Shown here: piece after piece, positions 16,062 through 23,120 of the stretch
Numbering within the stretch: position 1 is the first letter of the stretch
Layout: each line of letters opens with the position of its first letter
Source of the DNA: Bacillota bacterium
Lineage (GTDB): Bacteria; Bacillota; Clostridia; Acetivibrionales; DTU013
NCBI GenBank assembly: GCA_023411715.1
Contig: JAEYOM010000180.1
Span: 1 to 41,986 of the forward strand
Direction: 5' to 3'
DNA length: 41,986 nt
Position numbers and translations under genes: made by a program
Notes under the pieces: generated by a model
What the model was told of the DNA's origin: nothing
Seen by the model: the letters and a program-made list of their open reading frames with translations, nothing else
Databases searched by the model: none

Positions 16062-17130
16062 GACGGTTATACCATTCGGACCACAGCATCCGGTGCTTCC
16101 GGAACCCCTTCATCTGAAGCTTGTAATGGAGGACGAAAAGGTTGTCGAGGCTGTCCCTGCGATCGGATATGTTCACAGAGGCCTTGAAAAACTGACGGAA
16201 TTGAAGGAATTTACTCAGAACGTATATGTTGTTGAACGTATTTGCGGCATTTGCAGCTGCATGCATGCCCAGGCTTACTGCCAGGGCATAGAGAGCCTAA
16301 TGGGCATTCAGGTGCCTGACAGGGCTCGTTATCTTAGAGTTATCTGGGCCGAGCTGCACAGGATCCACAGCCATCTGTTATGGCTGGGTCTTCTGGCCGA
16401 TGCGTTCGGCTTTGAGAGTCTTTTCATGCAGGCCTGGAGAGCCAGGGAAAAGATAATGGATATAATGGAAGAGACCGCAGGCAGCAGGGTCATAATATCC
16501 GCCAACACTATCGGCGGTACGAGGCGTGATATTTCACCGGAGCTTTTGGTTAAGACAAAGGTCATAATAGATGAGGTCAAGCAGGATATCGAGAAGCTGG
16601 AACCCGTGTTCCTTAATGATTATACCGTAAAACACAGGCTCGTGGGCGTCGGAGTACTTTCGCAGAAGGATGCGCACAGGCTCGGAACTGTAGGACCTAT
16701 GGCGAGGGCCAGCGGGATCGCGATGGACTTCAGAACCACGGGATATGCTGCATACGGCGAGCTGGAATTCGAGCCCATAGTATTGACCGACGGAGACAGC
16801 TATGCCAGGACTGTTATCAGGCTGAAAGAGGTCTATCAGTCGATCGATCTGATCAAACAGGCCATAGACAAGCTTCCGGCAGGAGAAATAGCCGCACCGT
16901 TCAAGGGATTCCCGACAGGCGAGGTCATATCGAGAGTCGAACAGCCCAGGGGCGAGGTATTGTATTACCTCAGGGCGAACGGCACGAAGAACCTGGAGAG
17001 AATGAGATTAAGGACTCCCACATTTGCGAATATCCCGGCGCTGCTTAAGATTTTGCCGGGCAGTGAACTTGCAAACGTGCCGATACTTATCCTGACGATA
17101 GATCCCTGCATCAGCTGCACTGAGCGCTGA
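16054..17130 (+). CDS. echE: Ech hydrogenase large subunit E, NiFe site (NuoD-like)
   Basis: 358 residues. The four nickel-iron cysteines are in ERICGICSCMHA (near residue 65) and DPCISCTER at the very end. The protein stops directly after the second motif, so there is no C-terminal extension and no maturation endopeptidase is needed, a known property of several Ech enzymes. It is the catalytic subunit for H+ reduction or H2 oxidation on the cytoplasmic side. A 124-base gap, longer than others in the operon, separates it from echF. Confidence 0.95.
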   Translation: MPKTVIPFGPQHPVLPEPLHLKLVMEDEKVVEAVPAIGYVHRGLEKLTELKEFTQNVYVVERICGICSCMHAQAYCQGIESLMGIQVPDRARYLRVIWAELHRIHSHLLWLGLLADAFGFESLFMQAWRAREKIMDIMEETAGSRVIISANTIGGTRRDISPELLVKTKVIIDEVKQDIEKLEPVFLNDYTVKHRLVGVGVLSQKDAHRLGTVGPMARASGIAMDFRTTGYAAYGELEFEPIVLTDGDSYARTVIRLKEVYQSIDLIKQAIDKLPAGEIAAPFKGFPTGEVISRVEQPRGEVLYYLRANGTKNLERMRLRTPTFANIPALLKILPGSELANVPILILTIDPCISCTER

Positions 17131-17162
17131 ACAGGGTGGCATCGGAAAAATGCGGCTGCCAG

Positions 17163-17204
17163 ACCGGGATACAGCGGAGAATGATATATACCGGGCAACA
17201 GCGG
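17163..17204 (+). repeat. Imperfect direct repeat in the echE-echF gap
   Basis: Two 15-base copies start ACCGGG and end CAGCGG (17163-17177 and 17190-17204), 27 bases apart with two or three mismatches. The rest of the 124-base gap shows no terminator. Confidence 0.4.
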
Positions 17205-17254
17205 CGTATGGTGAGACATATGGAGTCGGAATGTATTAGATGGAGGTAAAAAAC

Positions 17255-17647
17255 ATGTTCGATATGATAGGCAATGTTATGAATAACCTTGTAACGAAGC
17301 CTGCCACGAGGAAATACCCGGTGGAGAAAAGGCCTTCGTTCAGCAGGGCTAGAGGCCACATCGAAATAGATATAGACAAGTGCATTTTCTGTGGAATGTG
17401 CAGTAGGAAATGTCCTTCCAATGCACTTACTGTTAATAGGAACGAAAAGAGCTGGGAGATAGACCCGTTCAAGTGCATAATCTGCAATGAATGTGTCGAG
17501 GTTTGCCCGAAGAAGTGCATCATAGGCTGCGCGGACTTTAATACCTCGACTTTGGTCAAGGAAAAGAGAAAATACATTCAGCAGCCCCAGCCGACGTCGG
17601 AGCCTGTGAAAGAGCCCGAAAAGGAAGAAAAGAAAATCATAGCATAA
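17255..17647 (+). CDS. echF: Ech hydrogenase ferredoxin subunit F
   Basis: 130 residues with two [4Fe-4S] motifs, CIFCGMCSRKCP and CIICNECVEVCP, that form the electron entry from soluble ferredoxin. The tail is charged and proline/glutamate-rich (SEPVKEPEKEEKK). The start is set at 17255 because GGAGGT (17242-17247) lies seven bases before it; an in-frame ATG at 17240 overlaps that binding site. It is the last structural gene of the complex, 13 bases before hypA. Confidence 0.93.
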   Translation: MFDMIGNVMNNLVTKPATRKYPVEKRPSFSRARGHIEIDIDKCIFCGMCSRKCPSNALTVNRNEKSWEIDPFKCIICNECVEVCPKKCIIGCADFNTSTLVKEKRKYIQQPQPTSEPVKEPEKEEKKIIA

Positions 17648-17660
17648 AGAGGTATTTATT

Positions 17661-18002
17661 ATGCATGAATATGCGGTGACCCGCAATATAGTAGATATTG
17701 CGGTGAAGGAAGCCGAAGCGGCGGACGCGGGCAGAATCCTTGAGATAAGGCTTGTCATAGGCGACCTTTCGTCCATAATAGACGAATCGGTTAGCATGTA
17801 TTTCGACATCATAAGCAAGGATACAATAGCAGAAGGTGCAAAGCTGGTTTTCAAAAGAATGCCGGCTTTGTTTTTATGCAAGTCCTGCGGCCGGGAATTT
17901 GAGAAGCCCAGAATCGGCTTCAGCTGTCCGCGTTGCGGCGGGGAAGGCAGGCTGACGGATGCGGGCAGGGAGTTTTATATAGAAAGTATGGAGGTTGATT
18001 AA
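17661..18002 (+). CDS. hypA: Hydrogenase nickel-insertion protein HypA
   Basis: 113 residues. It begins MHEYAVTRNIV, with the MHE nickel site, and has the zinc motif CKSC...CPRC in the C-terminal third. It delivers nickel to the large subunit together with HypB. Its place directly behind echF indicates a dedicated function for EchE. hypB follows immediately with no gap. Confidence 0.94.
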   Translation: MHEYAVTRNIVDIAVKEAEAADAGRILEIRLVIGDLSSIIDESVSMYFDIISKDTIAEGAKLVFKRMPALFLCKSCGREFEKPRIGFSCPRCGGEGRLTDAGREFYIESMEVD

Positions 18003-18638
18003 ATGGAAATAAAAGTAATGCAAAACATAATGGGCGCTAATGAAAAGTTGGCCGTAGAACTGAGGACCTACCTTGGCGGGCATGGCATAACGGCAATCAA
18101 TGTGATGGCGTCTCCGGGCGCGGGAAAGACTTCCGTCATCATGAAGCTGATGGAATTATCGAAGCTTCGTTTCAGCGTTATCGAAGGGGATATAGCCTCG
18201 AGCATCGACGCGGAAAAGATAGACAGGCTCGGGGTACATGTAGTGCAGATCAACACGGGCGGCGAGTGCCATCTCGATGCAAACATGATAAGGACTGTTG
18301 TAACGGGCGATGGCGCCTTCGACAATACCGTACTCTTTATCGAAAACGTAGGGAATCTGATATGCCCGTCGTCCTTCGACCTCGGCGAGAAAGTGAAACT
18401 CGTAATAGCGAGCGTTCCCGAAGGGCATGACAAACCTTTCAAATATACCTCCATGTTCAGCGCGGCTGATGTTATAATCCTGAATAAGATGGACCTCATG
18501 CCCTACATACAGTTCGACAGGGACGCCTTCTACAAAGGTATCGCGGCGGTAAACAGCAGGGCGCGGGTCTTTGAAGTATCCTGCGCCACGGGCGAGGGCT
18601 TCGATGAACTTGTAAAGTGGCTCGATGAGGTAAAGTAA
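18003..18638 (+). CDS. hypB: Hydrogenase nickel-insertion GTPase HypB
   Basis: 211 residues. P-loop SPGAGKTS near residue 38, the metal-site motif TGGECHLDA near residue 81, and the guanine-specificity motif ILNKMDL near residue 158. It lacks the N-terminal CxxCGC nickel site and any histidine stretch, so it is the minimal GTPase form without nickel storage. hypC, D, E and F, needed for the CN/CO ligands, are not in the window and must lie elsewhere. Confidence 0.95.
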   Translation: MEIKVMQNIMGANEKLAVELRTYLGGHGITAINVMASPGAGKTSVIMKLMELSKLRFSVIEGDIASSIDAEKIDRLGVHVVQINTGGECHLDANMIRTVVTGDGAFDNTVLFIENVGNLICPSSFDLGEKVKLVIASVPEGHDKPFKYTSMFSAADVIILNKMDLMPYIQFDRDAFYKGIAAVNSRARVFEVSCATGEGFDELVKWLDEVK

Positions 18639-18673
18639 ACCGGGCACGTTTGTCAATAATTCTATAAAGCCCG

Positions 18674-18727
18674 TTGACTACATGGTCAATGGGCACTATA
18701 ATGATCTTATATTGACCATGTGGTCAA
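18674..18727 (+). promoter_or_regulatory. Hydrolase-tetR promoter with two TetR-type operators
   Basis: TTGACT (18674-18679), 17-base spacer, TATAAT (18697-18702). Operator 1, TTGACTACATGGTCAA (18674-18689), covers the -35. Operator 2, TTGACCATGTGGTCAA (18712-18727), covers the start region. They differ at two positions and are 38 bases apart. A TetR gene lies in the operon, so autorepression is likely. Confidence 0.85.
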
Positions 18728-18756
18728 TACGGAATCTAATTTTGGTGGGGTTTTAA

Positions 18757-18786
18757 ATGCTTAGCATAAATGGAGGTCAGTTTTGA
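18757..18786 (+). CDS. Nine-codon leader ORF coupled to the hydrolase
   Basis: ATG at 18757, preceded six bases upstream by GGTGGGG, encodes MLSINGGQF and stops with TGA at 18784-18786. This overlaps the TTG start of the hydrolase (18783-18785). The layout suits translational coupling or a regulatory leader peptide. It may also be chance. Confidence 0.35.
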   Translation: MLSINGGQF

Positions 18787-19571
18787 TATTCAAGGAATTT
18801 GGAGATAAAAACAGGCCGGTTATTATTCTTCTTCATGGCGGCGGGCTGTCATGGTGGTCATTCAAACCGCAGATCGAATCGCTGCAAAAGGATTATTTCA
18901 TTGTAGCGCCGATTATTGACGGGCATGGCGATGATTGGAACAATACTTTCATAAGCATAGAAAAATCGGCGGAACGGATTATCGACTATATCAAGGGTAA
19001 CTGTAACGGAAAGATTCATGCTATCTGCGGTCTTTCACTTGGAGCCCAGATTGTTACGGAAATCCTAGCGCGGGACTGTGATATCACGGAGAACGCAGTT
19101 ATAGAAAGCGCTTTGGTCTATCCTTTGAAAATGGCGACCGTATTGACCATACCATTATACAATCTGTGTTACGGATTGATAAAAAAAAGATGGTATGCAA
19201 AATTGCAGGCAGGAACCTTGAACGTGTCCGAGGAAATGTTTGAAGCCTATTATAAGGATAGTTCACGGATAACGAAGGAATCTTTGATTAATATTGCCAA
19301 AAGCAACGGAGATTATTCAATACCTCCGGCGTTGGGCAAGACTACAGCAAGGACGCTGATATTAGTTGGTGAGAAGGAACTGCCTGTGGTGAAGAAGTCA
19401 GCAAAAGCATTACACGATACTATAAACGGCAGTTATCTGAAAGTCGTTAAGAACGCCGGGCATGGAGAGATCAGTCTGACTCAGACAGACAGGTATATTG
19501 ACTTGCTGAAACATCTTTTTTCGAATCCTTTAGATAAGGAGCGGAATGATGCCTTCGTACGAAGTGTTTGA
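18783..19571 (+). CDS. Alpha/beta hydrolase
   Basis: 262 residues with the alpha/beta-hydrolase fold signs: oxyanion-side LLHGGGLSWW near residue 20, nucleophile elbow GLSLGA near residue 83, and the catalytic histidine in NAGHGE near residue 233. Substrate unknown. The TTG start is supported by GGAGGT five bases upstream; no in-frame ATG fits. It is the first gene of a two-gene operon with a TetR regulator, overlapping it by 26 bases. It may detoxify or metabolise the ligand that releases TetR, an inference from the pairing. Confidence 0.85.
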   Translation: MIFKEFGDKNRPVIILLHGGGLSWWSFKPQIESLQKDYFIVAPIIDGHGDDWNNTFISIEKSAERIIDYIKGNCNGKIHAICGLSLGAQIVTEILARDCDITENAVIESALVYPLKMATVLTIPLYNLCYGLIKKRWYAKLQAGTLNVSEEMFEAYYKDSSRITKESLINIAKSNGDYSIPPALGKTTARTLILVGEKELPVVKKSAKALHDTINGSYLKVVKNAGHGEISLTQTDRYIDLLKHLFSNPLDKERNDAFVRSV

Positions 19572-20187
19572 AAAGCTGCCGAATGAGAAAAAAGAGAAGA
19601 TCATAAAGGCCTGTATGGAGGTCTTTGCAGAAAAAGGGTACGAGGGTGCTTCCACCAATGCAATAGTGCAGAAGGCGGGCATATCGAAGGGGATCCTTTT
19701 CCACTACTTCGGGAACAAGAAGGACCTGTATCTTTATATACTTGACAGAACGCTCGGCAAGGCGGTCGACGAACTGAATTCATACCAGGAACCCCTGCCC
19801 TCGGATATATTTGAACGAATCATAGTCACAGGCACGATTAAATTGAAAATGGCAATAGAGCAGCCACTGATGTACAAGCTGCTCTTTATCACGTTCGTGA
19901 ATACGCCTGATCCGCTTAAGGCGGCAGCGCAGGAGAGGTATAAAAAGCTGTATGACATAGCCCTTCCCATGCTCTACAACGGGCTAGATTATTCCAAAAT
20001 GCGGAAGGACATTGATCCGAAAAAGGCCATCGAAGTAATGACATTGTTTATGGAGGGGCTGCAGGCGCAGTATATGGAAACCTTAAAAAATCTGTCGGCC
20101 GAACAGTCGTTTGTAATCATGGACAAGCTCAGGGCGGAGACCCTGGAATACATGGATATATTGAAAAAAGGCATCTACGGCGACTGA
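19546..20187 (+). CDS. TetR/AcrR-family transcriptional regulator
   Basis: 213 residues. The N-terminal helix-turn-helix is typical: EVFAEKGYEGASTNAIVQKAGISKG, then LFHYFGNKKDLYLYIL. The C-terminal ligand/dimer domain is variable. The start is the ATG at 19546 (AAGGAG upstream) within the end of the hydrolase gene, so the two are co-translated. The two TetR-type palindromes at the operon promoter are its most probable operators. Ligand unknown. Confidence 0.92.
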   Translation: MMPSYEVFEKLPNEKKEKIIKACMEVFAEKGYEGASTNAIVQKAGISKGILFHYFGNKKDLYLYILDRTLGKAVDELNSYQEPLPSDIFERIIVTGTIKLKMAIEQPLMYKLLFITFVNTPDPLKAAAQERYKKLYDIALPMLYNGLDYSKMRKDIDPKKAIEVMTLFMEGLQAQYMETLKNLSAEQSFVIMDKLRAETLEYMDILKKGIYGD

Positions 20188-20206
20188 ACTGCTACCGCCC
20201 GGAACA

Positions 20207-21340
20207 TCATTTTATTTCGAGCAGCGCCATCGTTACATCGTCCTGCAATTCGTGTGTAGTCTTAATTCCTGCAAACTGAAATGCCGCTTTTTTGACCTCG
20301 ACCAGCAGCTTTTGGGGTTTCAGCCCACTGCTCAACAATACGTCGAGCAGGCGGTCTTCTCCGAATTGTTCATTTTCAGAGTTTCTCATTTCAAGTATCC
20401 CGTCGGAGTAAAGAAAAAGCTTGTCACCTGATTCCAATCTGATGGACCCGTTTTTGTAATCAGGCTTTTTCATCCAGTTGCTTATCGGTATACCGGGCAT
20501 TTTGAGCAGTTCGAACTTATTCGTGCCGTATACTGCCGGAATTACATTCAATCCCGCATTTGAGTATAGCATCGTTTTATCGTCAAGATCTATGATGACG
20601 TAGAATATTGATATATATAATTCCTCATCCAGGTTGCTCTGGTTGAACTCGGCATAAAGCTCTTCGAGCGCCTTTGCCGGCGAAAGCAGCTTCTTGTTCA
20701 GTGTGGAACGAAGAAAAACAGTCAGCAGCGAAGCGGGAACGCCATGTCCCGAGACGTCGGCAATGTAAAGACCCAGGTGTGATGCGTCTACGTAGAAAAT
20801 GTCGGCAAAATCCCCTCCCAGCGTTTCGCAGGGCAAAAAAATCAGGGAATAATCCAGACGTCTATCCGACAGTGGCCTGGGGAGCAGGCTTGCCTGAAGT
20901 TTACGGGCCATATCCAGATTGCTTTTCAGCTTTTTATTCTGCTCCTGCGTCTTTTTAAACAATTGCTTTATCTGCGTCGTCTCACGGAGCACTTCGACTG
21001 CCGCAATTATTTTGCCTTCGGCATTTCTTAATGGAGATGACATGACGGAAAAGTATCTGTCGTTGATCCGCTCTTCCTTTTCAAAGGATTTTCCCTCAAA
21101 GACAGCCTTCCTGGAGGTACAGTTGCTGCAGGGTTTGCTTCGGCCTAGTACTTCATAGCATTTCAGACATTCGGCATTACCGCCGACGCCCTCGGACATC
21201 GCCTTGTTCATAAACAGCACGTTATTATCAATGTCGATCACTCTTACCCAGTCGAGCATCCCGTTGACAATGTCTTCGATAAATGACTGGTTTCTTCTTA
21301 ACGATTCCGTAAGACCACCCCCACATTTAAATGATACCAA
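20207..21340 (-). CDS. PAS-domain PP2C-type (SpoIIE/RsbU) serine phosphatase
   Basis: 377 residues. A PAS-like sensor occupies about residues 10-115 and contains two closely spaced Cys pairs (CLKC and CSNC, near residues 60-80) that could bind a metal or sense redox state. A coiled linker (KTQEQNKKLKSNLDMARKLQ) joins it to the PP2C domain, with GGDFADIF and DVSGHGVPASL as metal-binding motifs. Such proteins dephosphorylate anti-sigma-factor antagonists. No partner kinase or antagonist is in the window. The only start in range is TTG at 21340, with no good ribosome site, so the start is uncertain. Confidence 0.88.
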   Translation of the reverse strand: MVSFKCGGGLTESLRRNQSFIEDIVNGMLDWVRVIDIDNNVLFMNKAMSEGVGGNAECLKCYEVLGRSKPCSNCTSRKAVFEGKSFEKEERINDRYFSVMSSPLRNAEGKIIAAVEVLRETTQIKQLFKKTQEQNKKLKSNLDMARKLQASLLPRPLSDRRLDYSLIFLPCETLGGDFADIFYVDASHLGLYIADVSGHGVPASLLTVFLRSTLNKKLLSPAKALEELYAEFNQSNLDEELYISIFYVIIDLDDKTMLYSNAGLNVIPAVYGTNKFELLKMPGIPISNWMKKPDYKNGSIRLESGDKLFLYSDGILEMRNSENEQFGEDRLLDVLLSSGLKPQKLLVEVKKAAFQFAGIKTTHELQDDVTMALLEIK

Positions 21341-21400
21341 ATTAACAAAGTTAAGTAAATCACATCGGCCTCATAACTGCGACAAGCCTGAAGAAGATAT

Positions 21401-21429
21401 TTGACATACGAAAGAAACAACAGTAATAA
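21401..21429 (+). promoter_or_regulatory. Probable yyaC promoter
   Basis: TTGACA (21401-21406), 17-base spacer, TAATAA (21424-21429), about 50 bases before yyaC. It resembles a vegetative sigma-A promoter; no clear sporulation-sigma pattern was recognised. Confidence 0.5.
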
Positions 21430-21479
21430 AATTATAAACTTTGGAAATAATATATAAAAAAGGGTGAACGGGAGCTAAG

Positions 21480-22079
21480 ATGCTGATAAAAACAGCCGCC
21501 GGACAGCAATATATCAACGTGAGCAGCACTAATGCGTTCCAGTGTTTTACGGACGTACTGTATGCATATATCACGAAAGCGCTCGGAAACGGCCGCAGAT
21601 CGATCGTCTTTGTTTGTATCGGGACCGACAGGTCTACGGGCGACAGCCTCGGTCCGCTTATCGGCCACAAGATTTCAGGGCTTAAAGCAAAAGGGCTGTA
21701 TGTTTACGGCAATCTGGAACACCCTGTTCATGCGAAGAACCTCGATGAAATTATGAAGAGCATCACAAATGACTGTGACAACCCGTTCGTAATCGCGATA
21801 GACGCATGCCTTGGAAGCATGGAGCATGTGGGCTGGATCGGTATCGGCGACGGCCCGATAAAGCCGGGCTCGGGCGTAAACAAGGAACTGGCGCCTGTCG
21901 GCGACATGTTTGTGACCGGTATAGTCAATTTCGGAGGGTTCATGGATTTTCTGGTACTCCAGAATACGCGCCTGCATATAGTGATGAAAATTGCCGACCT
22001 TATCGCAACAGGTATACGCTATGTCATGTGGAAGCTTGAAAAGGACGGGGAAACTCTGTCTTCCAGTGGGATATCTTGA
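21480..22079 (+). CDS. yyaC: Sporulation protein YyaC (DUF1256)
   Basis: 199 residues. The family core FVCIGTDRSTGDSLGPLIG lies near residue 40 and YGNLEHPVHAKNL near residue 77, with IAIDACLGS and PGSGVNKELAPVGD following. YyaC is related in fold to hydrogenase maturation proteases and is found in endospore formers, but its biochemical role is not settled. Its presence marks the organism as a likely spore former. GGGAG lies about six bases before the ATG. It is divergent from the PP2C phosphatase. Confidence 0.9.
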   Translation: MLIKTAAGQQYINVSSTNAFQCFTDVLYAYITKALGNGRRSIVFVCIGTDRSTGDSLGPLIGHKISGLKAKGLYVYGNLEHPVHAKNLDEIMKSITNDCDNPFVIAIDACLGSMEHVGWIGIGDGPIKPGSGVNKELAPVGDMFVTGIVNFGGFMDFLVLQNTRLHIVMKIADLIATGIRYVMWKLEKDGETLSSSGIS

Positions 22080-22120
22080 TTGGTCATTATTTTACAGTTT
22101 TATTTTCGAAACTTATTGTT

Positions 22121-22149
22121 CAGACATTTCTTAAATATTTCGTTATAAT
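22121..22149 (+). promoter_or_regulatory. Probable promoter of the membrane protein gene
   Basis: CAGACA (22121-22126), 17-base spacer, perfect TATAAT (22144-22149). Confidence 0.5.
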
Positions 22150-22206
22150 TATATAGAATATGATTTGCACGAATTATCATTTCACATAAAGTTTCGGAGG
22201 TATCTT

Positions 22207-22731
22207 ATGAACAGGACAGGAAAGACAATCGGAGGAATATTCGTAATAATCGGTATTATGTTCCTCCTTAAAAATTTTCACATATTCGAACCTTTTTGGA
22301 GCGTGTTTGATTTAGGCTTTATATTATCAAGGTTCTGGGCGGCGATCTTCATTATATTGCCAGGCATAATGTTCCACACGAGCTTTTTTTCCGGCAATAG
22401 GAGAAATCCCGGGTTATTGGTACCGGGCGGCATTTTGCTGGTAACCGGGGCAGCGCTGCAGATTGGCTCGCTTTTCGGCGGTTGGAGCATAATTTGGCCC
22501 TCATTTATTTTCTCGGTTGCGTTCGGACTGTTTGAGCTTTACTACTTCGGCAACAGGGAAAGGGGACTGCTTATACCTGTCGGCATACTGACAGGGCTTT
22601 CGGCCCTGTTCTTCATGTCGTTCTCACTTGGCCAGCTGATTAGCTTCAGCACGAAACCGTTTGTATTCCCGGTTATATTAATAGCAATCGGGATCGCTGT
22701 AATGAGCATTGGCAAAAACAAAAAATACTGA
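22207..22731 (+). CDS. Multi-helix membrane protein, LiaF-like N-terminal type
   Basis: 174 residues with about six hydrophobic helices. The repeated pattern GGIFVIIGIMFLL, PSFIFSVAFGLFELYYFG and FPVILIAIGIAVMSIG resembles the membrane part of LiaF and DUF5668 proteins, which modulate cell-envelope stress systems. The C-terminal cytosolic domain of LiaF is absent. I start at the ATG at 22207, eight or nine bases after GGAGG; the in-frame start at 22165 has no ribosome site. No two-component system is adjacent. Confidence 0.7.
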   Translation: MNRTGKTIGGIFVIIGIMFLLKNFHIFEPFWSVFDLGFILSRFWAAIFIILPGIMFHTSFFSGNRRNPGLLVPGGILLVTGAALQIGSLFGGWSIIWPSFIFSVAFGLFELYYFGNRERGLLIPVGILTGLSALFFMSFSLGQLISFSTKPFVFPVILIAIGIAVMSIGKNKKY

Positions 22732-22753
22732 TTATTTTTCGTTTATCGTTTCG

Positions 22754-22784
22754 TTCCCAGGGGAATATAGTTATATAAAACTAT
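22754..22784. promoter_or_regulatory. Two inverted repeats upstream of rubredoxin
   Basis: TTCCC-AG-GGGAA (22754-22765), followed directly by ATAGTT-ATATAA-AACTAT (22767-22784), just before the rubredoxin ribosome site. Candidate operators; the regulator is unknown. Confidence 0.35.
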
Positions 22785-22804
22785 TTAGAAACGGAGATGC
22801 TATG

Positions 22805-22963
22805 ATGGATAAATACGTATGTACAGCTTGCGGCTATGTTTATGATCCTGCAGTGGGGGATCCGGATTCCGGGATTGCTCCGGGCACAAAGTTCGAAGAT
22901 ATACCGGAGGACTGGGTTTGCCCGGTTTGCGGTGTGGGAAAGGATATGTTCGAAAAAGAGTAA
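22805..22963 (+). CDS. Rubredoxin
   Basis: 52 residues. The iron site is formed by CTACGY near the start and CPVCGVGKD near the end, with the usual aromatic and acidic core (YVYDPAVGDPDSGI, FEDIPEDWVCPVC). A small cytosolic one-electron carrier, typical of anaerobes and often used to reduce oxygen or peroxide. The ATG at 22805 follows GGAG by eight bases; an in-frame ATG at 22802 is also possible. Confidence 0.95.
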   Translation: MDKYVCTACGYVYDPAVGDPDSGIAPGTKFEDIPEDWVCPVCGVGKDMFEKE

Positions 22964-22981
22964 GTATTTGAATTTTCGTTA

Positions 22982-23009
22982 TTGATTCGGTAATATTTTA
23001 TGTTATAAT
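22982..23009 (+). promoter_or_regulatory. glnA promoter
   Basis: TTGATT (22982-22987), 16-base spacer, TATAAT (23004-23009). Transcription would start near 23016, giving a leader of about 105 bases. Confidence 0.7.
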
Positions 23010-23038
23010 TAAGACAATAAAAACGGGCAAATTTGTTA

Positions 23039-23093
23039 TTAAGAACAAAGGCGTTCTTAAACAGGTCTAAATACCGGCTTAAGACGCTTTTTT
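23039..23093 (+). promoter_or_regulatory. glnA leader: antiterminator hairpin overlapping a terminator
   Basis: TTAAGAAC (23039-23046) and GTTCTTAA (23053-23060) form a perfect 8-bp stem with a six-base loop, AAAGGC, having A at position 1 and G at position 4. The 3' half also pairs with TTAAGACGC (23079-23087) to make a terminator followed by six T (23088-23093). The two structures are mutually exclusive. This matches the second hairpin of ANTAR-protein antiterminator targets. The usual first hairpin is not evident upstream. Confidence 0.65.
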
Positions 23094-23120
23094 GCTGTAA
23101 TGCCTTGGAGGTGTGTCAGA

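Noticed and set aside
17136..17249. A 37-codon GTG-started ORF in the echE-echF gap.
   Set aside because: No ribosome site, it overlaps the echF binding site, and its composition is not protein-like. The gap is better described by a direct repeat.
23100..23120. Upstream start for GlnA (ATG at 23100).
   Set aside because: GGAGGTG at 23106-23112 serves the ATG at 23121, and the family N-terminus begins there.
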